In this document: piece after piece, positions 55,242 through 64,000 of the stretch
Layout of the letters: each line of letters begins with the position of its first letter
How positions within the stretch are numbered: position 1 is the stretch's first letter
Assembly (NCBI GenBank): GCA_020073145.1
Contig: JAIQFS010000027.1
Location: 42,767 to 106,766 of the forward strand
Direction: 5' to 3'
Length of the DNA stretch: 64,000 bases
Source: Terriglobia bacterium
GTDB taxonomy: Bacteria; Acidobacteriota; Terriglobia; Bryobacterales; Bryobacteraceae
Made by a program: the position numbers and the translations under genes
The notes under the pieces: model-generated
The model's database searches: none
Told to the model about the DNA's origin: nothing
What the model saw: the letters and a program-made list of their open reading frames with translations, nothing else

Positions 55242-57346
55242 ACTCCGTGAAGAAAGTCAATCGTCGCGATTTTCTCAAGACCGGCGCCACCGGGGCCGCC
55301 GGCCTGACCCTCACCTTCGCCCTGCCGTCGCGGCTGGCCGCGCAAGCCACCGGCTCCGTGGCTCGATTGAATGGCTACGTCCACATCGGCGCCGATGACT
55401 CCATTACTTTTGTGAGCGCCAAGTCCGAGATGGGGCAAGGCCCGCTCACGTCCCTCTCCCAGATCCTCGCCGAGGAATTGGAGTGCGATTGGAAAAAAGT
55501 CCGCACCGAAATGGCCCCGGTCGATCCCAAGCTGTACGGACCGCTGCAGGGCACGTTCGGCAGCCTGAGCGTGCGCACCAGCTGGCAGCCGCTGCGCGCC
55601 GCCGGCGCCAGCGCCCGCGAAATGTTAGTGGAGGCGGCCGCGCAGAAGTGGGGCGTCAACAAATCGCAGTGCCGCGCGGAAAATGGTGCGGTCCTCAACA
55701 CGTCCACCAATGCGCGCCTGACCTACGGCAGCCTGGCGGAAGCCGCCGCCAAACTCCCCGTGCCCACCACGCCGGCGCTGAAGGATCCCAAGCAATTTCG
55801 CTACATCGGCAAATCGCTCAAGCGCCTCGACACGCCCCTCAAGGTGAACGGCACGGCCGTCTTTGGAATCGATGCCAAAGTGCCGGGCATGCAGTTCGCG
55901 GTGATCGCGAAGTGTCCGGTTTTCGGCGGTAAGGTGGCCAGCTTCGACGCCACCAAGGCTAAGGCCGTCCCGGGTGTCAAACAAGTGGTGCCGGTTTCGA
56001 GCGGCGTTGCCGTCGTCGCCGACAACACCTGGAACGCCATGGAAGGCCGCAAGGCTCTGCAAATTCAGTGGGACGAAGGCCCCGTGGCCAAGTGGTCGAG
56101 CCCCGGCATCCGGCAAATGTTCGCCGACCTGGTGGCCAAGCCGGGTGCGGTGGCCCGCAAAGTGGGCGACGCGGACACGGCACTCAATGCCGCCGCCAAG
56201 AAACTGGACGCGGTCTACGAAGCGCCGTACCTGTCGCACGCCCCCATGGAGCCGATGAATTGCACGGCGCACGTGCGCGCCGACGGCTGCGACGTTTGGG
56301 CGGCCACGCAGATCCAGACCGCCGCGCGTCAGAAGGCGGCCCAGATCACGGGCCTGCCCGCGGAGAAAGTGCAGATTCACACCCTTTTCCTGGGCGGTGG
56401 ATTTGGCCGGCGCGGCGGAGACGATTTCATCGCCGATGCCGTCGAAGTCTCCAAAGCCATCGGCGGACCCGTGAAAGTCACTTGGTCGCGCGAAGACGAC
56501 ATGCAGCACGACCTGTACCGTCCGGCTTCTCTCACCACTTTCAAAGGCGGGCTGGACGCCCAAGGCAATCCCGTCTCCTTCATGAGCCGCACGGCGTGCC
56601 CGTCGTTTGCGGGAATGCAGAATGGTGTGGACCGCGCCGCGGTCGAAGGCATCGCCGATCTGGTTTACGACGTTCCCAACCTGCAGGTGGAGTATCACCA
56701 GGGTGAGCCTGGCATCCCTACCACCTATTGGCGCTCGGTCGGCTATTCGCAGAACACCTTCTTCACCGAGAGCTTCATCGATGAGATGGCCCACGCCGCG
56801 GGGAAAGATCCGTTCGAATTCCGGCGTGGCTTGCTGGCCAAGACGCCTCGCGCGCTGGCCGTGCTGGAACTGGCCGCCGAAAAAGCCGGCTGGGGCAAGC
56901 CCCTGCCCGCCGGCCGGGCGCGCGGCATTTCGCTCGTCAACAACATCGGCAGCTTCAACGCGCAAGTGGCCGAGGTCTCCCTGGAAAAGGGAAAGCCCCG
57001 CGTTCACCGCGTGGTGTGCGCCGTCGATTGCGGCGAAGTCATCAATCCGGCCATTTTGGAGCAGCAGATCCAGAGCGGCATCGTCTACGGATTATCCGCG
57101 GCTCTCAAGGGAGCCATCACCATCGATCGCGGCCGTGTCCAGCAGCAGAACTTCAATACCTACGATCCGCTGCGCATGGACGAAATGCCGGTGGTCGAGG
57201 TACACATCGTGCCCAGCCACGCCGCCCCTGGGGGCATTGGTGAGGCCAGCACTCCCACGGCCGGTCCGGCCGTCGCCAACGCGCTGTTTGCCCTGACTGG
57301 CAAGCGTGTTCGCAAGTTGCCGATTCGCCCCGAAGATCTCGCGTAA
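55238..57346 (+). CDS. iorB: molybdenum hydroxylase large subunit, IorB-type
   Basis: 702 residues with a twin-arginine signal ([20 protein letters not shown]), so exported folded with its cofactor. Molybdopterin-cytosine-dinucleotide binding segments are visible, including [18 protein letters not shown] ([14 protein letters not shown]), [29 protein letters not shown] and the C-terminal [19 protein letters not shown] with the active-site Glu. With IorA and no medium FAD subunit, this is the two-subunit isoquinoline-1-oxidoreductase type that hydroxylates N-heteroaromatic or aldehyde substrates; the true substrate is unknown. Confidence 0.88.
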   Translation: MNSVKKVNRRDFLKTGATGAAGLTLTFALPSRLAAQATGSVARLNGYVHIGADDSITFVSAKSEMGQGPLTSLSQILAEELECDWKKVRTEMAPVDPKLYGPLQGTFGSLSVRTSWQPLRAAGASAREMLVEAAAQKWGVNKSQCRAENGAVLNTSTNARLTYGSLAEAAAKLPVPTTPALKDPKQFRYIGKSLKRLDTPLKVNGTAVFGIDAKVPGMQFAVIAKCPVFGGKVASFDATKAKAVPGVKQVVPVSSGVAVVADNTWNAMEGRKALQIQWDEGPVAKWSSPGIRQMFADLVAKPGAVARKVGDADTALNAAAKKLDAVYEAPYLSHAPMEPMNCTAHVRADGCDVWAATQIQTAARQKAAQITGLPAEKVQIHTLFLGGGFGRRGGDDFIADAVEVSKAIGGPVKVTWSREDDMQHDLYRPASLTTFKGGLDAQGNPVSFMSRTACPSFAGMQNGVDRAAVEGIADLVYDVPNLQVEYHQGEPGIPTTYWRSVGYSQNTFFTESFIDEMAHAAGKDPFEFRRGLLAKTPRALAVLELAAEKAGWGKPLPAGRARGISLVNNIGSFNAQVAEVSLEKGKPRVHRVVCAVDCGEVINPAILEQQIQSGIVYGLSAALKGAITIDRGRVQQQNFNTYDPLRMDEMPVVEVHIVPSHAAPGGIGEASTPTAGPAVANALFALTGKRVRKLPIRPEDLA

Positions 57347-57443
57347 GCGATTCGCCGGCTGTCAGCAGAGAGTACCTGCGCGGGAGCACTGCAGGGGTTG
57401 CGCGGTGCCGCCGTGCTCGAACAAAAGCGTCGTGCGGGATCTA

Positions 57444-57746
57444 CTAGGAGCCCCCGCCCGCTTGCTGGGCCCTGGGCGGCGGCTCTTCATTGTCTTCGGG
57501 AAGCCGGCCGTGTAACGTCAAATCGGTGAAGATCCGCAGCACCCTCGCGTATTCGGCCAGCGCTTCGCGATCGGCCCGAATCGCGTTTCCGTACGCAAAA
57601 TCACCATCTGGCGCCGGAATGGCTCCGGCCTGAACATCCCGTTGAATCTCCGCAAGGTAACTTCGGGCGAAATCGAGACGAAGCCTGACGTCAAGCATAC
57701 GCTGACGCCAAACGTCCTCGATCTCCTTTCTCGAAGCAGCGCTCAT
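57444..57746 (-). CDS. small helical protein, unknown
   Basis: 100 residues (SAASRKEIEDVWRQRMLDVR), predicted alpha-helical over residues 5-80 (FARSYLAEIQRDVQ, REALAEYARVLRIFTDLTLH), with a Pro/Gly-rich C-terminal tail. Cytoplasmic. Not recognised. Confidence 0.6.
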   Translation of the reverse strand: MSAASRKEIEDVWRQRMLDVRLRLDFARSYLAEIQRDVQAGAIPAPDGDFAYGNAIRADREALAEYARVLRIFTDLTLHGRLPEDNEEPPPRAQQAGGGS

Positions 57747-57924
57747 AACCTGCCATCCTCCGACTCAGGCTCTAGATTCATTCACTCTAGTCCAATCTTG
57801 CGAGGGTGTACATACCGTCCCAAGAGTAGTGACACGCTGGTGATGGCGGGAAATCGGTTCGAACGCCCACGGCAGTGCCGGCCGGTGTTGGCATCCGGCC
57901 GGTTTGAGTGGATTGCTTGCTCCG

Positions 57925-58509
57925 CTATTTGCCGAGCTTCTGAACGATCTCTAGCGCTTTCGTCACGTGCTGATCGGGCGACAATTTGTCGTCCGCTGAG
58001 GAAAGTGTGGCAATGATCTTGTGGTCTTTACCGATGACGTAAGTGGTGCGCTCGATAAACGCATGGCCAATCTCGGTGCCGCGCACATCCTTCATGCCCG
58101 CGGGCCCATTCTGCGCCTTCAGATTGTAAGAGTCCGCAATCTTGTGATCCGGATCGGAGGCAACCGGAAACTTGCCCGCGCAATAATCGGGGTCCGCCGA
58201 AAACGCATTGAGCCGCTCGATGCTGTCGGCCGAGACTCCAATGATCGTCGCTCCCGCGGCATCGAATTTCTCTTTGTTCTCTGCGAAGGTATGCGCTTCT
58301 AGATCGCAGCCCTTGGTGTAGGCGGATGGATAGAAGTACACCACTGCCGGACCCTTCTTCAGCGCGTCGCGCAAGGAAAAGCTGAATTCTTTTCCTGCTA
58401 ACGAAGCCCGGGTCGAGAAATCAGGAGCCGGATCGGCTACTTTGAGCGCGGCCACAACCGGTAGGATCAACAACGCGGAAAGGGTGAGACCCTGAACGAA
58501 CGTCTTCAT
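57925..58509 (-). CDS. periplasmic peroxiredoxin (AhpC/TSA, BCP-like)
   Basis: 194 residues; the ATG at 58509 follows AGGAGG by about 9 bases (an upstream TTG is closer to it and less likely). A signal or anchor (KTFVQGLTLSALLILPVVAA) precedes a peroxiredoxin domain with the motif YPSAYTKGCDLEAHTF, where Cys is the peroxidatic residue and the Thr/Arg positions fit the PxxxTxxC pattern, and DPDHKIADSY later. It would reduce peroxides outside the cytoplasm, probably with a thioredoxin-fold partner; two TlpA-like proteins are encoded nearby. Confidence 0.87.
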   Translation of the reverse strand: MKTFVQGLTLSALLILPVVAALKVADPAPDFSTRASLAGKEFSFSLRDALKKGPAVVYFYPSAYTKGCDLEAHTFAENKEKFDAAGATIIGVSADSIERLNAFSADPDYCAGKFPVASDPDHKIADSYNLKAQNGPAGMKDVRGTEIGHAFIERTTYVIGKDHKIIATLSSADDKLSPDQHVTKALEIVQKLGK

Positions 58510-58654
58510 CTTCAATTTCCTCCTCGGAGTGAATTAGCTGGCAAAATACCACATGCCCGATGGTCAGTTACAATCGCGCGGGCTTACGCGCCGGAGGGCC
58601 CCTCCCCCCACAAAACGAGTGTACACCACGACCGATCCCCGGTCAGATCGGCCT

Positions 58655-59326
58655 TCACCGCAGCCAGGGATCCTCCGCAACCGAAACTTGCGCGCACCAC
58701 GCCTGCGTCAAATCGACCGTCCGGGCCTGCTGGCCGGAAGAGGCGACTCCGATTTCGTAGGTGCCGGGTTCCAGATTGGGAAACGCAAATCGGCCTCGGC
58801 CGTCGGAGACCGTCTCCATCACCCGCCCGGCGCCGCGCAACCGAATCCGCAGACCCGGGCCGCTGTCGCCTTGAATCCACGCGGGCAGCCGCCGGCCTGC
58901 CTTCCAGGCCCGCAAGACCCGCACGTCGTCCGCGGCATGCTCCAGCTTCTGCGTCCGGGAACAAGATTGCACGCGCCAGTGCTCCTCCCCCGAACTCCGG
59001 AAAGCCTCCACCAGATAGCTCTTCCCCTCCGCGAACTCGAATCCGCACGAAGGCTCGTCCAGCCCCGTCAACACCTCGACCTGCGCCGCGGTCGCGCCGG
59101 TGAAGCGCTCGCTGATGGAGAGCTGGGCCCGCCGCCAGGAGTCGACCTGCCCGCGGAAACCGGGATAGACCCCCATCACCGTGCCGACAAAGACCGCCCG
59201 GTTCGGATCGCCGGCGTCCGGCAACCGTTCGCAAACTCCTAATGATGCCGCGCACGTGCAAGCCAGCGCCGCGGGTGGCAGCAGGGCCAGCAACCAGAGC
59301 CCTGTGCCGATGGATCGGGCATCCAT
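58655..59326 (-). CDS. secreted protein with TIMP/netrin-like and carboxypeptidase-regulatory-like parts
   Basis: 223 residues with a signal peptide; the mature N-terminus starts with CTCAASLGVC, then a beta-barrel FVGTVMGVYPGFRGQVDSWR resembling TIMP/netrin (NTR) domains. The second half has GPGLRIRLRGAGRVMETVSD and FPNLEPGTYEIGVASSGQQA, a carboxypeptidase-regulatory-like or surface beta-sandwich. Several Cys could form disulfides. Function unknown; probably a secreted or surface binding protein. Confidence 0.65.
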   Translation of the reverse strand: MDARSIGTGLWLLALLPPAALACTCAASLGVCERLPDAGDPNRAVFVGTVMGVYPGFRGQVDSWRRAQLSISERFTGATAAQVEVLTGLDEPSCGFEFAEGKSYLVEAFRSSGEEHWRVQSCSRTQKLEHAADDVRVLRAWKAGRRLPAWIQGDSGPGLRIRLRGAGRVMETVSDGRGRFAFPNLEPGTYEIGVASSGQQARTVDLTQAWCAQVSVAEDPWLR

Positions 59327-59387
59327 ACAAGCGCCCTGGTTCCGTCATAGCACACAAAAGCTCGTGCGGGGGACCGGTTCGGCCGAT

Positions 59388-59393
59388 TACAAT
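59388..59393 (+). promoter_or_regulatory. -10-like box, near-leaderless start
   Basis: TACAAT lies 9 bases before the ATG at 59403 of threonine synthase; no ribosome-binding site. Confidence 0.4.
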
Positions 59394-59402
59394 GAAGACT
59401 TC

Positions 59403-60710
59403 ATGGCAGCCGAGCTGATCTGTTTCGAGGAAAAGTGCCGCGCGCGTTACCCCATCACGCAAGTCATTTACAACTGCCCCCAGTGCGGTGGATTGCTGGA
59501 AGCGGTCTACGACAAGCCGGAGCAGTCCGCGCCCATGCTGCGCCGCCTGTGGCGCGACCGGCGCGCCTCCAATGCGCCCCTCGACCAAAGCGGCGTGTGG
59601 CGCTATCGCGAGCTCATTCCGTTCCTGCCCTCCTACGACGGCGTGGTCACGCTGCGCGAGGGCAACACTCCCCTGCTCGAGTCCAAGCAAGCCGCCCAGT
59701 ACGGAGGCTTGGATCGCCTGGTCTTCAAACACCAGGGCTTCAATCCCACCGGCTCCTTTAAAGACAACGGCATGACCTGCGGAACGGCGCAGGCCCTGCG
59801 TCTGGGCATGACCCGCGTGGCCTGCGTCTCCACCGGCAATACCTCGGCCTCCATGGCGGCCTATGCCAGCGCCGCCGGCCTCCAGCCCATCATCTTCATT
59901 CCGCACGGCAACATCTCGTACGGAAAACTGGCCCAGGCTCTCGAATACGGCGCGCGCACCCTCCAAGTGAAGGCCAACTTCGATCAGATCCTGGCGCTGG
60001 TGCGGCAACTCGCCGAGCGGCTGGGCATCTACCTGCTCAACTCCATCAACCCGTTTCGCATCGAAGGCCAGAAAACCATCATGGCTGAGATGATGGATCA
60101 GCGTGACTGGCGCTCGCCCGATTGGGTCGTCTTGCCGGGCGGCAATCTCGGCAACGTCTCCGCGTTCGGAAAGGCCTTGCGCGAAATGAAAGACCTGGGC
60201 CTGATCGACCGCTTACCGCGGCTTGCCGTCATCCAGGCCGAGGGAGCCGCTCCCTTCTACCGCCTGATGCGCCGCAAGGCCCGCCGGCTTTCCGCCGTGG
60301 TCCACCCCGAGACGCTCGCCACCGCCATCAAGATCGGCGACCCGGTTTCCTGGCCCAAGGCCCGTCACGAAGTCTCCACCTCGCAGGGAACCGTTGAAAA
60401 GGTCACCGAGCAGCAGATTGCCGACGCCAAGGCCGTGATCGGCCGGTGCGGCATCGGCTGCGAACCCGCCTCCGCCGCGACCCTGGCCGGCATCCGCAAA
60501 CTGACCGCCAGCGGCGTGATCGCCAAGGACGCCGACGTGGTTGCCGTGCTGACGGGGAATGTCCTCAAAGACCCCGATTACATCTACCGCTACCACACCG
60601 GGGCCCTGAAAGCCCCCAGCGGCGCCAAGCTTCGCTCCACCTTCGGCAACGCGCCCGTGATCGTGCCCAATGATGCCAAGCGGATTGCCAGGATGCTCGA
60701 AGGCTCATAA
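59403..60710 (+). CDS. thrC: threonine synthase (PLP-dependent)
   Basis: 435 residues beginning AAELICFEEKCRARYPITQV. A short N-terminal zinc-ribbon-like part with Cys pairs (FEEKC, YNCPQCGGLL) precedes the PLP fold: KHQGFNPTGSFKDNGMTCG with Lys120 forming the Schiff base, CVSTGNTSASMAAYASAAGL and LPGGNLGNVSAFGKAL. It converts O-phosphohomoserine to threonine. The N-terminal cysteines match ThrC of several bacteria and archaea. A near-leaderless promoter precedes the gene. Confidence 0.9.
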   Translation: MAAELICFEEKCRARYPITQVIYNCPQCGGLLEAVYDKPEQSAPMLRRLWRDRRASNAPLDQSGVWRYRELIPFLPSYDGVVTLREGNTPLLESKQAAQYGGLDRLVFKHQGFNPTGSFKDNGMTCGTAQALRLGMTRVACVSTGNTSASMAAYASAAGLQPIIFIPHGNISYGKLAQALEYGARTLQVKANFDQILALVRQLAERLGIYLLNSINPFRIEGQKTIMAEMMDQRDWRSPDWVVLPGGNLGNVSAFGKALREMKDLGLIDRLPRLAVIQAEGAAPFYRLMRRKARRLSAVVHPETLATAIKIGDPVSWPKARHEVSTSQGTVEKVTEQQIADAKAVIGRCGIGCEPASAATLAGIRKLTASGVIAKDADVVAVLTGNVLKDPDYIYRYHTGALKAPSGAKLRSTFGNAPVIVPNDAKRIARMLEGS

Positions 60711-60842
60711 GTGGCAGGGACACGCCGATAGTAAGTCGAACTCACTTTAGTTAGTAGGCACTTCCCTAACCCATCAAATGCCCTTCGGACCCTCGGTTTT
60801 TCATTGTAATGGTTCGCCCGTTCTGATAGATGTATTAGTGCT

Positions 60843-61007
60843 ATGCTCCGGAAGAAACCCTCCCCCTTCCTCCTGGCCCCTGCGCAACAGAAATTGAGAT
60901 TACTGTATGCCCGCCGCCGGGCGATCGACACTCTGATCCATTCCTTGGAACACTACGACCGGTTCCGCGCCAAAGCCGTCGAATCGCGCAAGCGCAAAAC
61001 GGCGTAA
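60843..61007 (+). CDS. small basic helical protein, unknown
   Basis: 54 residues (LRKKPSPFLLAPAQQKLRLL, then YARRRAIDTLIHSLEHYDRF and a basic tail). Strong helix propensity with Arg/Lys on one face. It starts about 130 bases after thrC; no strong ribosome-binding site. The codon pattern and composition are protein-like, but the frame could be a chance ORF. Confidence 0.5.
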   Translation: MLRKKPSPFLLAPAQQKLRLLYARRRAIDTLIHSLEHYDRFRAKAVESRKRKTA

Positions 61008-61018
61008 GTGCGAGTCCC

Positions 61019-61912
61019 CTACCGCAACACTGCTTGAACTCGCGCCGATAACTCCGCTTCCGTCACCGCGCCCGGATGGTAGAAGCGCACAATCCCCGCG
61101 CGGTCGAGCAAGACCAGCGTCGGAGTGGTGCTGGCGCCATAGGCTTGAAAGTTGGCTTCGCTGAGGGGCGCGGCAAACGCTCCCAGCGGCCCGTAATACT
61201 GCCGGCGCACTTGTTCGATGTACCGCTTCTCGGCCTCGGGCGAGGCCGGGTCGCCGCCGGCGGCGTATCCATACAATCGCGTGGGCCCTACCAGCGTCAG
61301 GCCTTGCGGGCCGAACCGTTTTTGAATGGCCGCGATCACCGGCACATCCGCCTTGCAGTCCGGACACCAGTGCGCCCAAAAGAAGAGCAGCACCGGCCTC
61401 CCACGCAGCGCCGCCAGCGACGCGCCTTCCAGAGGTGGCGCCGGCTTCCCTTCCAGGCCCAGCAGATTGATGTTTTTGCTGATGCGCTCCTCCAGCGAGG
61501 TGCCGTGCCAGGTCTTCAATTGCTGACGCAGGTAATCCAAGGCTTCGGGAATCTCTCCGCGGGCCGCCAGCAGGTTGGCATGGACTTCGATCGCGGCGCC
61601 CACCGCCGTCGGCAGCCACGGGTCGTTATCGATCCGCCGCATCCCCAGCAGCCGGAGCGAGATCTGCAGCGTCTCGGACGAATAGGCGTCGGCCCGGTTG
61701 AGATCGTGCGTCGCTAGCGCGCCCCGGGCCAGCCAGGAAAGAGCCGCGGCCACTTCCGCGGTCGCGCCCTCCCGGGCCCGCGCCGCCCGAACCTCGCGGT
61801 CGGCTTCCGTCAGATCGTGATGGTCCACCAGCCTGTGCACGTCATCCACGAGCGACGCGCCCAGACATACCGGGGCCAGCACGGCGGCAAGGATGGCAGC
61901 GGCGAATCGCAT
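61019..61912 (-). CDS. TlpA-like thioredoxin-domain protein with helical N-terminus
   Basis: 297 residues with a signal peptide (RFAAAILAAVLAPVCLGAS). A helical region (residues 25-150) resembling SEL1/TPR-like repeats precedes a TlpA-type thioredoxin domain with LLFFWAHWCPDCKADVPVIA (WCPDC) and a cis-Pro strand TTPTLVLLDRAG. It probably transfers reducing power outside the cytoplasm. Its ATG lies 6 bases after the stop of the next thioredoxin gene, so they are co-transcribed. Confidence 0.82.
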   Translation of the reverse strand: MRFAAAILAAVLAPVCLGASLVDDVHRLVDHHDLTEADREVRAARAREGATAEVAAALSWLARGALATHDLNRADAYSSETLQISLRLLGMRRIDNDPWLPTAVGAAIEVHANLLAARGEIPEALDYLRQQLKTWHGTSLEERISKNINLLGLEGKPAPPLEGASLAALRGRPVLLFFWAHWCPDCKADVPVIAAIQKRFGPQGLTLVGPTRLYGYAAGGDPASPEAEKRYIEQVRRQYYGPLGAFAAPLSEANFQAYGASTTPTLVLLDRAGIVRFYHPGAVTEAELSARVQAVLR

Positions 61913-61917
61913 GGACG

Positions 61918-62433
61918 CTAGAGCAGCGAGTTGACGTCGGACAGCATGTCCGGGTTCATCCAGTTCTTGGCTTCGGCGTACTTCCGCAACACCTTCCCAC
62001 TCGCGTCAATCACGTAGCTCTCCGGGTAGATGAACGTGCCGTAGTCCGCGTGAACCTTCAGGTCGCGCGCTGTCAGGAACGCCGGGTGAAACCGCTCCAC
62101 AAACTTCCGGTACGCCTCCGGGTCCTTGTCCACGCTCACCGCCAGCACCACCACCCCCTTGTTCGCGTATTGTTCCGCGAACGCGCTCAGTGACGGCGTC
62201 TCCTCCACGCATGGCTGGCACCACGAGGCCCAGAAATTCAGCACCAGCAGCTTGCCGCCGAAGTTGGAAAGCGACACCGAACGGCCCTTCTCGGTGGTCA
62301 CGGTGAACCCGGGCGCCGCGTCTCCTGCCTCCACGATGTGCTCGTGAATGGCCGCGTAGATTACGTACACCAGGGTGATCGCGAGTAGGCTGATGCCTAC
62401 CCGCAGGAACCGGTTGATTTTGACGGTCTGCAT
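61918..62433 (-). CDS. TlpA/ResA-like membrane-anchored thioredoxin
   Basis: 171 residues: an N-terminal anchor (KINRFLRVGISLLAITLVYV), then a TlpA/ResA thioredoxin domain with VLNFWASWCQPCVEETPSLS (WCQPC) and YPESYVIDASGKV after the cis-Pro region. By family it keeps cytochrome or other periplasmic thiols reduced. It starts near a divergent promoter shared with the pterin genes. Confidence 0.85.
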   Translation of the reverse strand: MQTVKINRFLRVGISLLAITLVYVIYAAIHEHIVEAGDAAPGFTVTTEKGRSVSLSNFGGKLLVLNFWASWCQPCVEETPSLSAFAEQYANKGVVVLAVSVDKDPEAYRKFVERFHPAFLTARDLKVHADYGTFIYPESYVIDASGKVLRKYAEAKNWMNPDMLSDVNSLL

Positions 62434-62443
62434 GGGAAAAAAC

Positions 62444-62458
62444 TATAATTCTATTGTA
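62444..62458. promoter_or_regulatory. overlapping divergent promoters
   Basis: TATAAT (62444-62449) reads toward the pterin genes, and ATTGTA (62453-62458), i.e. TACAAT on the minus strand, reads toward the thioredoxin gene, ending 19 bases before its ATG. The two -10-like boxes lie 3 bases apart. Confidence 0.4.
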
Positions 62459-62494
62459 TCCCCAGAGCGGCGTCCGGAGTCCAACAAGAGGCCC

Positions 62495-62905
62495 ATGGTC
62501 ATCACCCGTAAAATCGAGTTCTCGGCTTCCCACGTCTGCCGCAACCCGGATCTCTCCGAGTCGGAGAACCGTCGCTTGTTCGGCCCGGCCGCCAACCCCC
62601 ATGGGCACGGGCACAACTACGTCCTGGAAGTGAGCGTCGAAGGACAGCCCAATCCGGTCACCGGAATGGTCCTCGATCTCAAGGATCTGAAAGAGGTGCT
62701 GGACCGCGAAGTGGTGCAGCCCTATGACCACCGCTTCCTCAACTACGAAGTGCCGCCCTTCGATCGCGTCATTCCGACTCCGGAAAATGTGGCCCGCGAC
62801 ATCTGGCGGCGGCTGGCGCCGCATCTCAACGGGGCCGGCCGCTCCCTGCGCCGCGTGCGCCTCTATGAGACGCCCGATTTGTACGTGGACTATTTAGGAG
62901 AATGA
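62495..62905 (+). CDS. 6-pyruvoyl-tetrahydropterin synthase homologue lacking the catalytic Cys
   Basis: 136 residues with the T-fold pterin motifs: [20 protein letters not shown] (zinc His), then [15 protein letters not shown] (two zinc His), [20 protein letters not shown] and the Glu of [11 protein letters not shown]. In eukaryotic-type PTPS the residue before the HGH is Cys in GKCNNPNGHGH; here that position reads [11 protein letters not shown], so the catalytic Cys is Ala. Activity may be altered or lost, or a different reaction may be catalysed. It starts near a divergent TATAAT box. Confidence 0.82.
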   Translation: MVITRKIEFSASHVCRNPDLSESENRRLFGPAANPHGHGHNYVLEVSVEGQPNPVTGMVLDLKDLKEVLDREVVQPYDHRFLNYEVPPFDRVIPTPENVARDIWRRLAPHLNGAGRSLRRVRLYETPDLYVDYLGE

Positions 62906-62906
62906 C

Positions 62907-63226
62907 GTGTTCCGCGTGACCCGGCGCTACCAGTTCGCTGCTTCTCACCGGCTCCACTCCCCGCTGTTGAGCGAGGATGAGAACCAGCGCCTCTACGGGA
63001 AGTGCAACCGCCCGTACGGCCACGGCCATAACTCAACCTGAACGCCGAGGTCGATTCCTTTCGGCAGGCCGTGCCGACCTCCGAGAACCTCGGTATCGAG
63101 ATCTGCCGGAGGCTGAAGCGCCATTGGGGCGCCGTGTTCGCCGGCGACTGGCCGCGCCTTGAGAAAGTCCGCATCGAGGAAACCCCCCGCAACATCTTTG
63201 AAGTGAATGCCGATGAAATCGAATAA
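62907..63226 (+). pseudogene. second 6-pyruvoyl-tetrahydropterin synthase homologue, internally deleted
   Basis: From GTG 62907, [20 protein letters not shown] continues to [12 protein letters not shown], keeping the catalytic Cys and zinc His, but the frame then stops after 2 more residues. The remaining C-terminal part, [20 protein letters not shown] and [19 protein letters not shown], lies in another frame up to TAA 63224-63226. By alignment with its neighbour about 40 residues (roughly 115-120 bases) are missing, so the gene should be inactive. AGGAG precedes the GTG. It overlaps folE by about 20 bases. Confidence 0.72.
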
Positions 63227-63824
63227 AGCCATTGTCAAGGTGATGCCCCCCCAGGACGAGCGCAGCATCGCTCCGATGATCAAGGAAGTCCTCTCCATCC
63301 TCGGCGAAGACCCCGGCCGCGAGGGCCTCCTGCGCACGCCCGTCCGCGTTGACCAGGCCCTCAAGTTCCTGACCCACGGCTACCGCACCGACATTCAGAA
63401 GATCATCAACGGCGCCCTGTATGAGGTCAAGTACGACGAGATGGTGGTGGTCAAGGACATCGAGTTCTTCAGCATGTGCGAACACCACCTGCTGCCGTTC
63501 TTCGGCAAGGTCCACGTCGCCTACCTGCCCAAGAACCGCGTGATCGGATTGAGCAAGATTCCGCGCATCGTCGACGCCTTTGCGCGCCGCCTGCAGATTC
63601 AGGAGCGCCTTACCCAAGAGATCGCGCAGACCATTCAAGATGCCATCGACCCGGTGGGCGTGGGCGTCATCTGCGAAGCGCGCCATTTCTGCATGATGAT
63701 GCGCGGCGTCGAGAAGCAGCACTCCGGCGCCATGACCAGCGCCATGCTCGGTTCCTTCCGCCGCAACAAGAAGACCCGCGACGAATTCCTGGCCCTGGTC
63801 AACCACCGTAGCAACGGGCTCTAA
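63207..63824 (+). CDS. folE: GTP cyclohydrolase I
   Basis: 205 residues with the T-fold GTP cyclohydrolase I signature: [40 protein letters not shown] (zinc Cys-His with CEHH) and [20 protein letters not shown]. Converts GTP to 7,8-dihydroneopterin triphosphate, feeding folate, tetrahydropterin and queuosine. The ATG at 63207 overlaps the end of the broken PTPS; an ATG 6 bases later is possible. The tandem PTPS homologues upstream would use its product. Confidence 0.93.
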   Translation: MPMKSNKAIVKVMPPQDERSIAPMIKEVLSILGEDPGREGLLRTPVRVDQALKFLTHGYRTDIQKIINGALYEVKYDEMVVVKDIEFFSMCEHHLLPFFGKVHVAYLPKNRVIGLSKIPRIVDAFARRLQIQERLTQEIAQTIQDAIDPVGVGVICEARHFCMMMRGVEKQHSGAMTSAMLGSFRRNKKTRDEFLALVNHRSNGL

Positions 63825-64000
63825 CCCTCGCTCCAGCTCCCATCGCGAAACCCAGTCACCGGAATATTCGAAATTCGTGCTCCCATTTCCAATCACTTAG
63901 CGCCGCACGGCCAGGAAGCTGCAAATTCGCCTGTTACTCTGAAATCGGAAAGAGGCGGGCTCTCACCGTGCCGGCCTCGGCGGTTTTCTCCTGGCCAGGA

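Noticed and set aside
63825..64000. Right-edge stretch after folE
   Set aside because: No start with a ribosome-binding site or motif on either strand; too short to judge.

Overview
This GC-rich window looks like a chromosome segment of an Acidobacteriota bacterium, probably of the Bryobacterales/Solibacterales group. The main evidence is family content: a secreted protease carrying the C-terminal domain first described in Solibacter (TIGR03437), an orphan duplicated FtsX-type permease (the acidobacterial ADOP family), a DUF6152 protein, and many secreted proteins with TAT or Sec signals. Everything here was read by eye; no database search was run.

Layout. 0-6.2 kb: the end of a DnaC/IstB-like ATPase, a secreted GH35-like protein, a decayed alginate-export-type porin gene, and a secreted trypsin-fold protease. 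6.2-12.3 kb (minus strand): a small membrane protein, two TPR proteins and a bifunctional class A penicillin-binding protein. 12.3-18.3 kb (plus strand): ADOP permease, fused transporter/spermidine-synthase-like protein, TAT-exported sugar-isomerase-fold protein. 18.3-22.5 kb (minus): small helical protein, lipoprotein, molybdopterin oxidoreductase, L-2-hydroxyglutarate oxidase. 22.5-30.8 kb: three tandem secreted beta-propeller (NHL-type) genes facing a five-gene operon of secreted proteins (metallo-beta-lactamase fold, three paralogues of one uncharacterised family, DUF6152). Several of these share Arg/Gly- or Pro/Gly-rich linkers, and this is the best candidate for an undescribed system. 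31-38.8 kb: unknown proteins, an FCY1-type cytosine deaminase overlapping a FadJ-like beta-oxidation enzyme, an alanyl-tRNA editing gene broken by one in-frame TAG, and several unknown secreted proteins. 38.8-43.8 kb: DinB-like protein, penicillin-acylase family enzyme, and pabA-pabB for the p-aminobenzoate branch of folate synthesis.

44-50.7 kb is a patchwork region: bactofilin with a possible 31-residue membrane protein upstream, then a tRNA with anticodon CAT and a set of direct repeats. A copy of the tRNA 3' part flanks a HigB/HigA-like module whose toxin has lost its C-terminal half. A 100-base repeat of the start of an alpha/beta-hydrolase gene flanks a methyltransferase. A third repeat flanks a lower-GC PEP-CTERM-like gene next to a response-regulator/PP2C phosphatase. 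This suggests repeated insertion or duplication beside the tRNA.

50.8-64 kb: an oligogalacturonate-lyase-like propeller, membrane and secreted unknowns, an alcohol dehydrogenase, a two-subunit isoquinoline-1-oxidoreductase-type molybdenum hydroxylase, a peroxiredoxin, threonine synthase, two thioredoxin-fold proteins, and a pterin cluster. In that cluster the intact 6-pyruvoyl-tetrahydropterin-synthase homologue lacks the catalytic Cys, its tandem neighbour has the Cys but is broken by an internal deletion, and folE follows.
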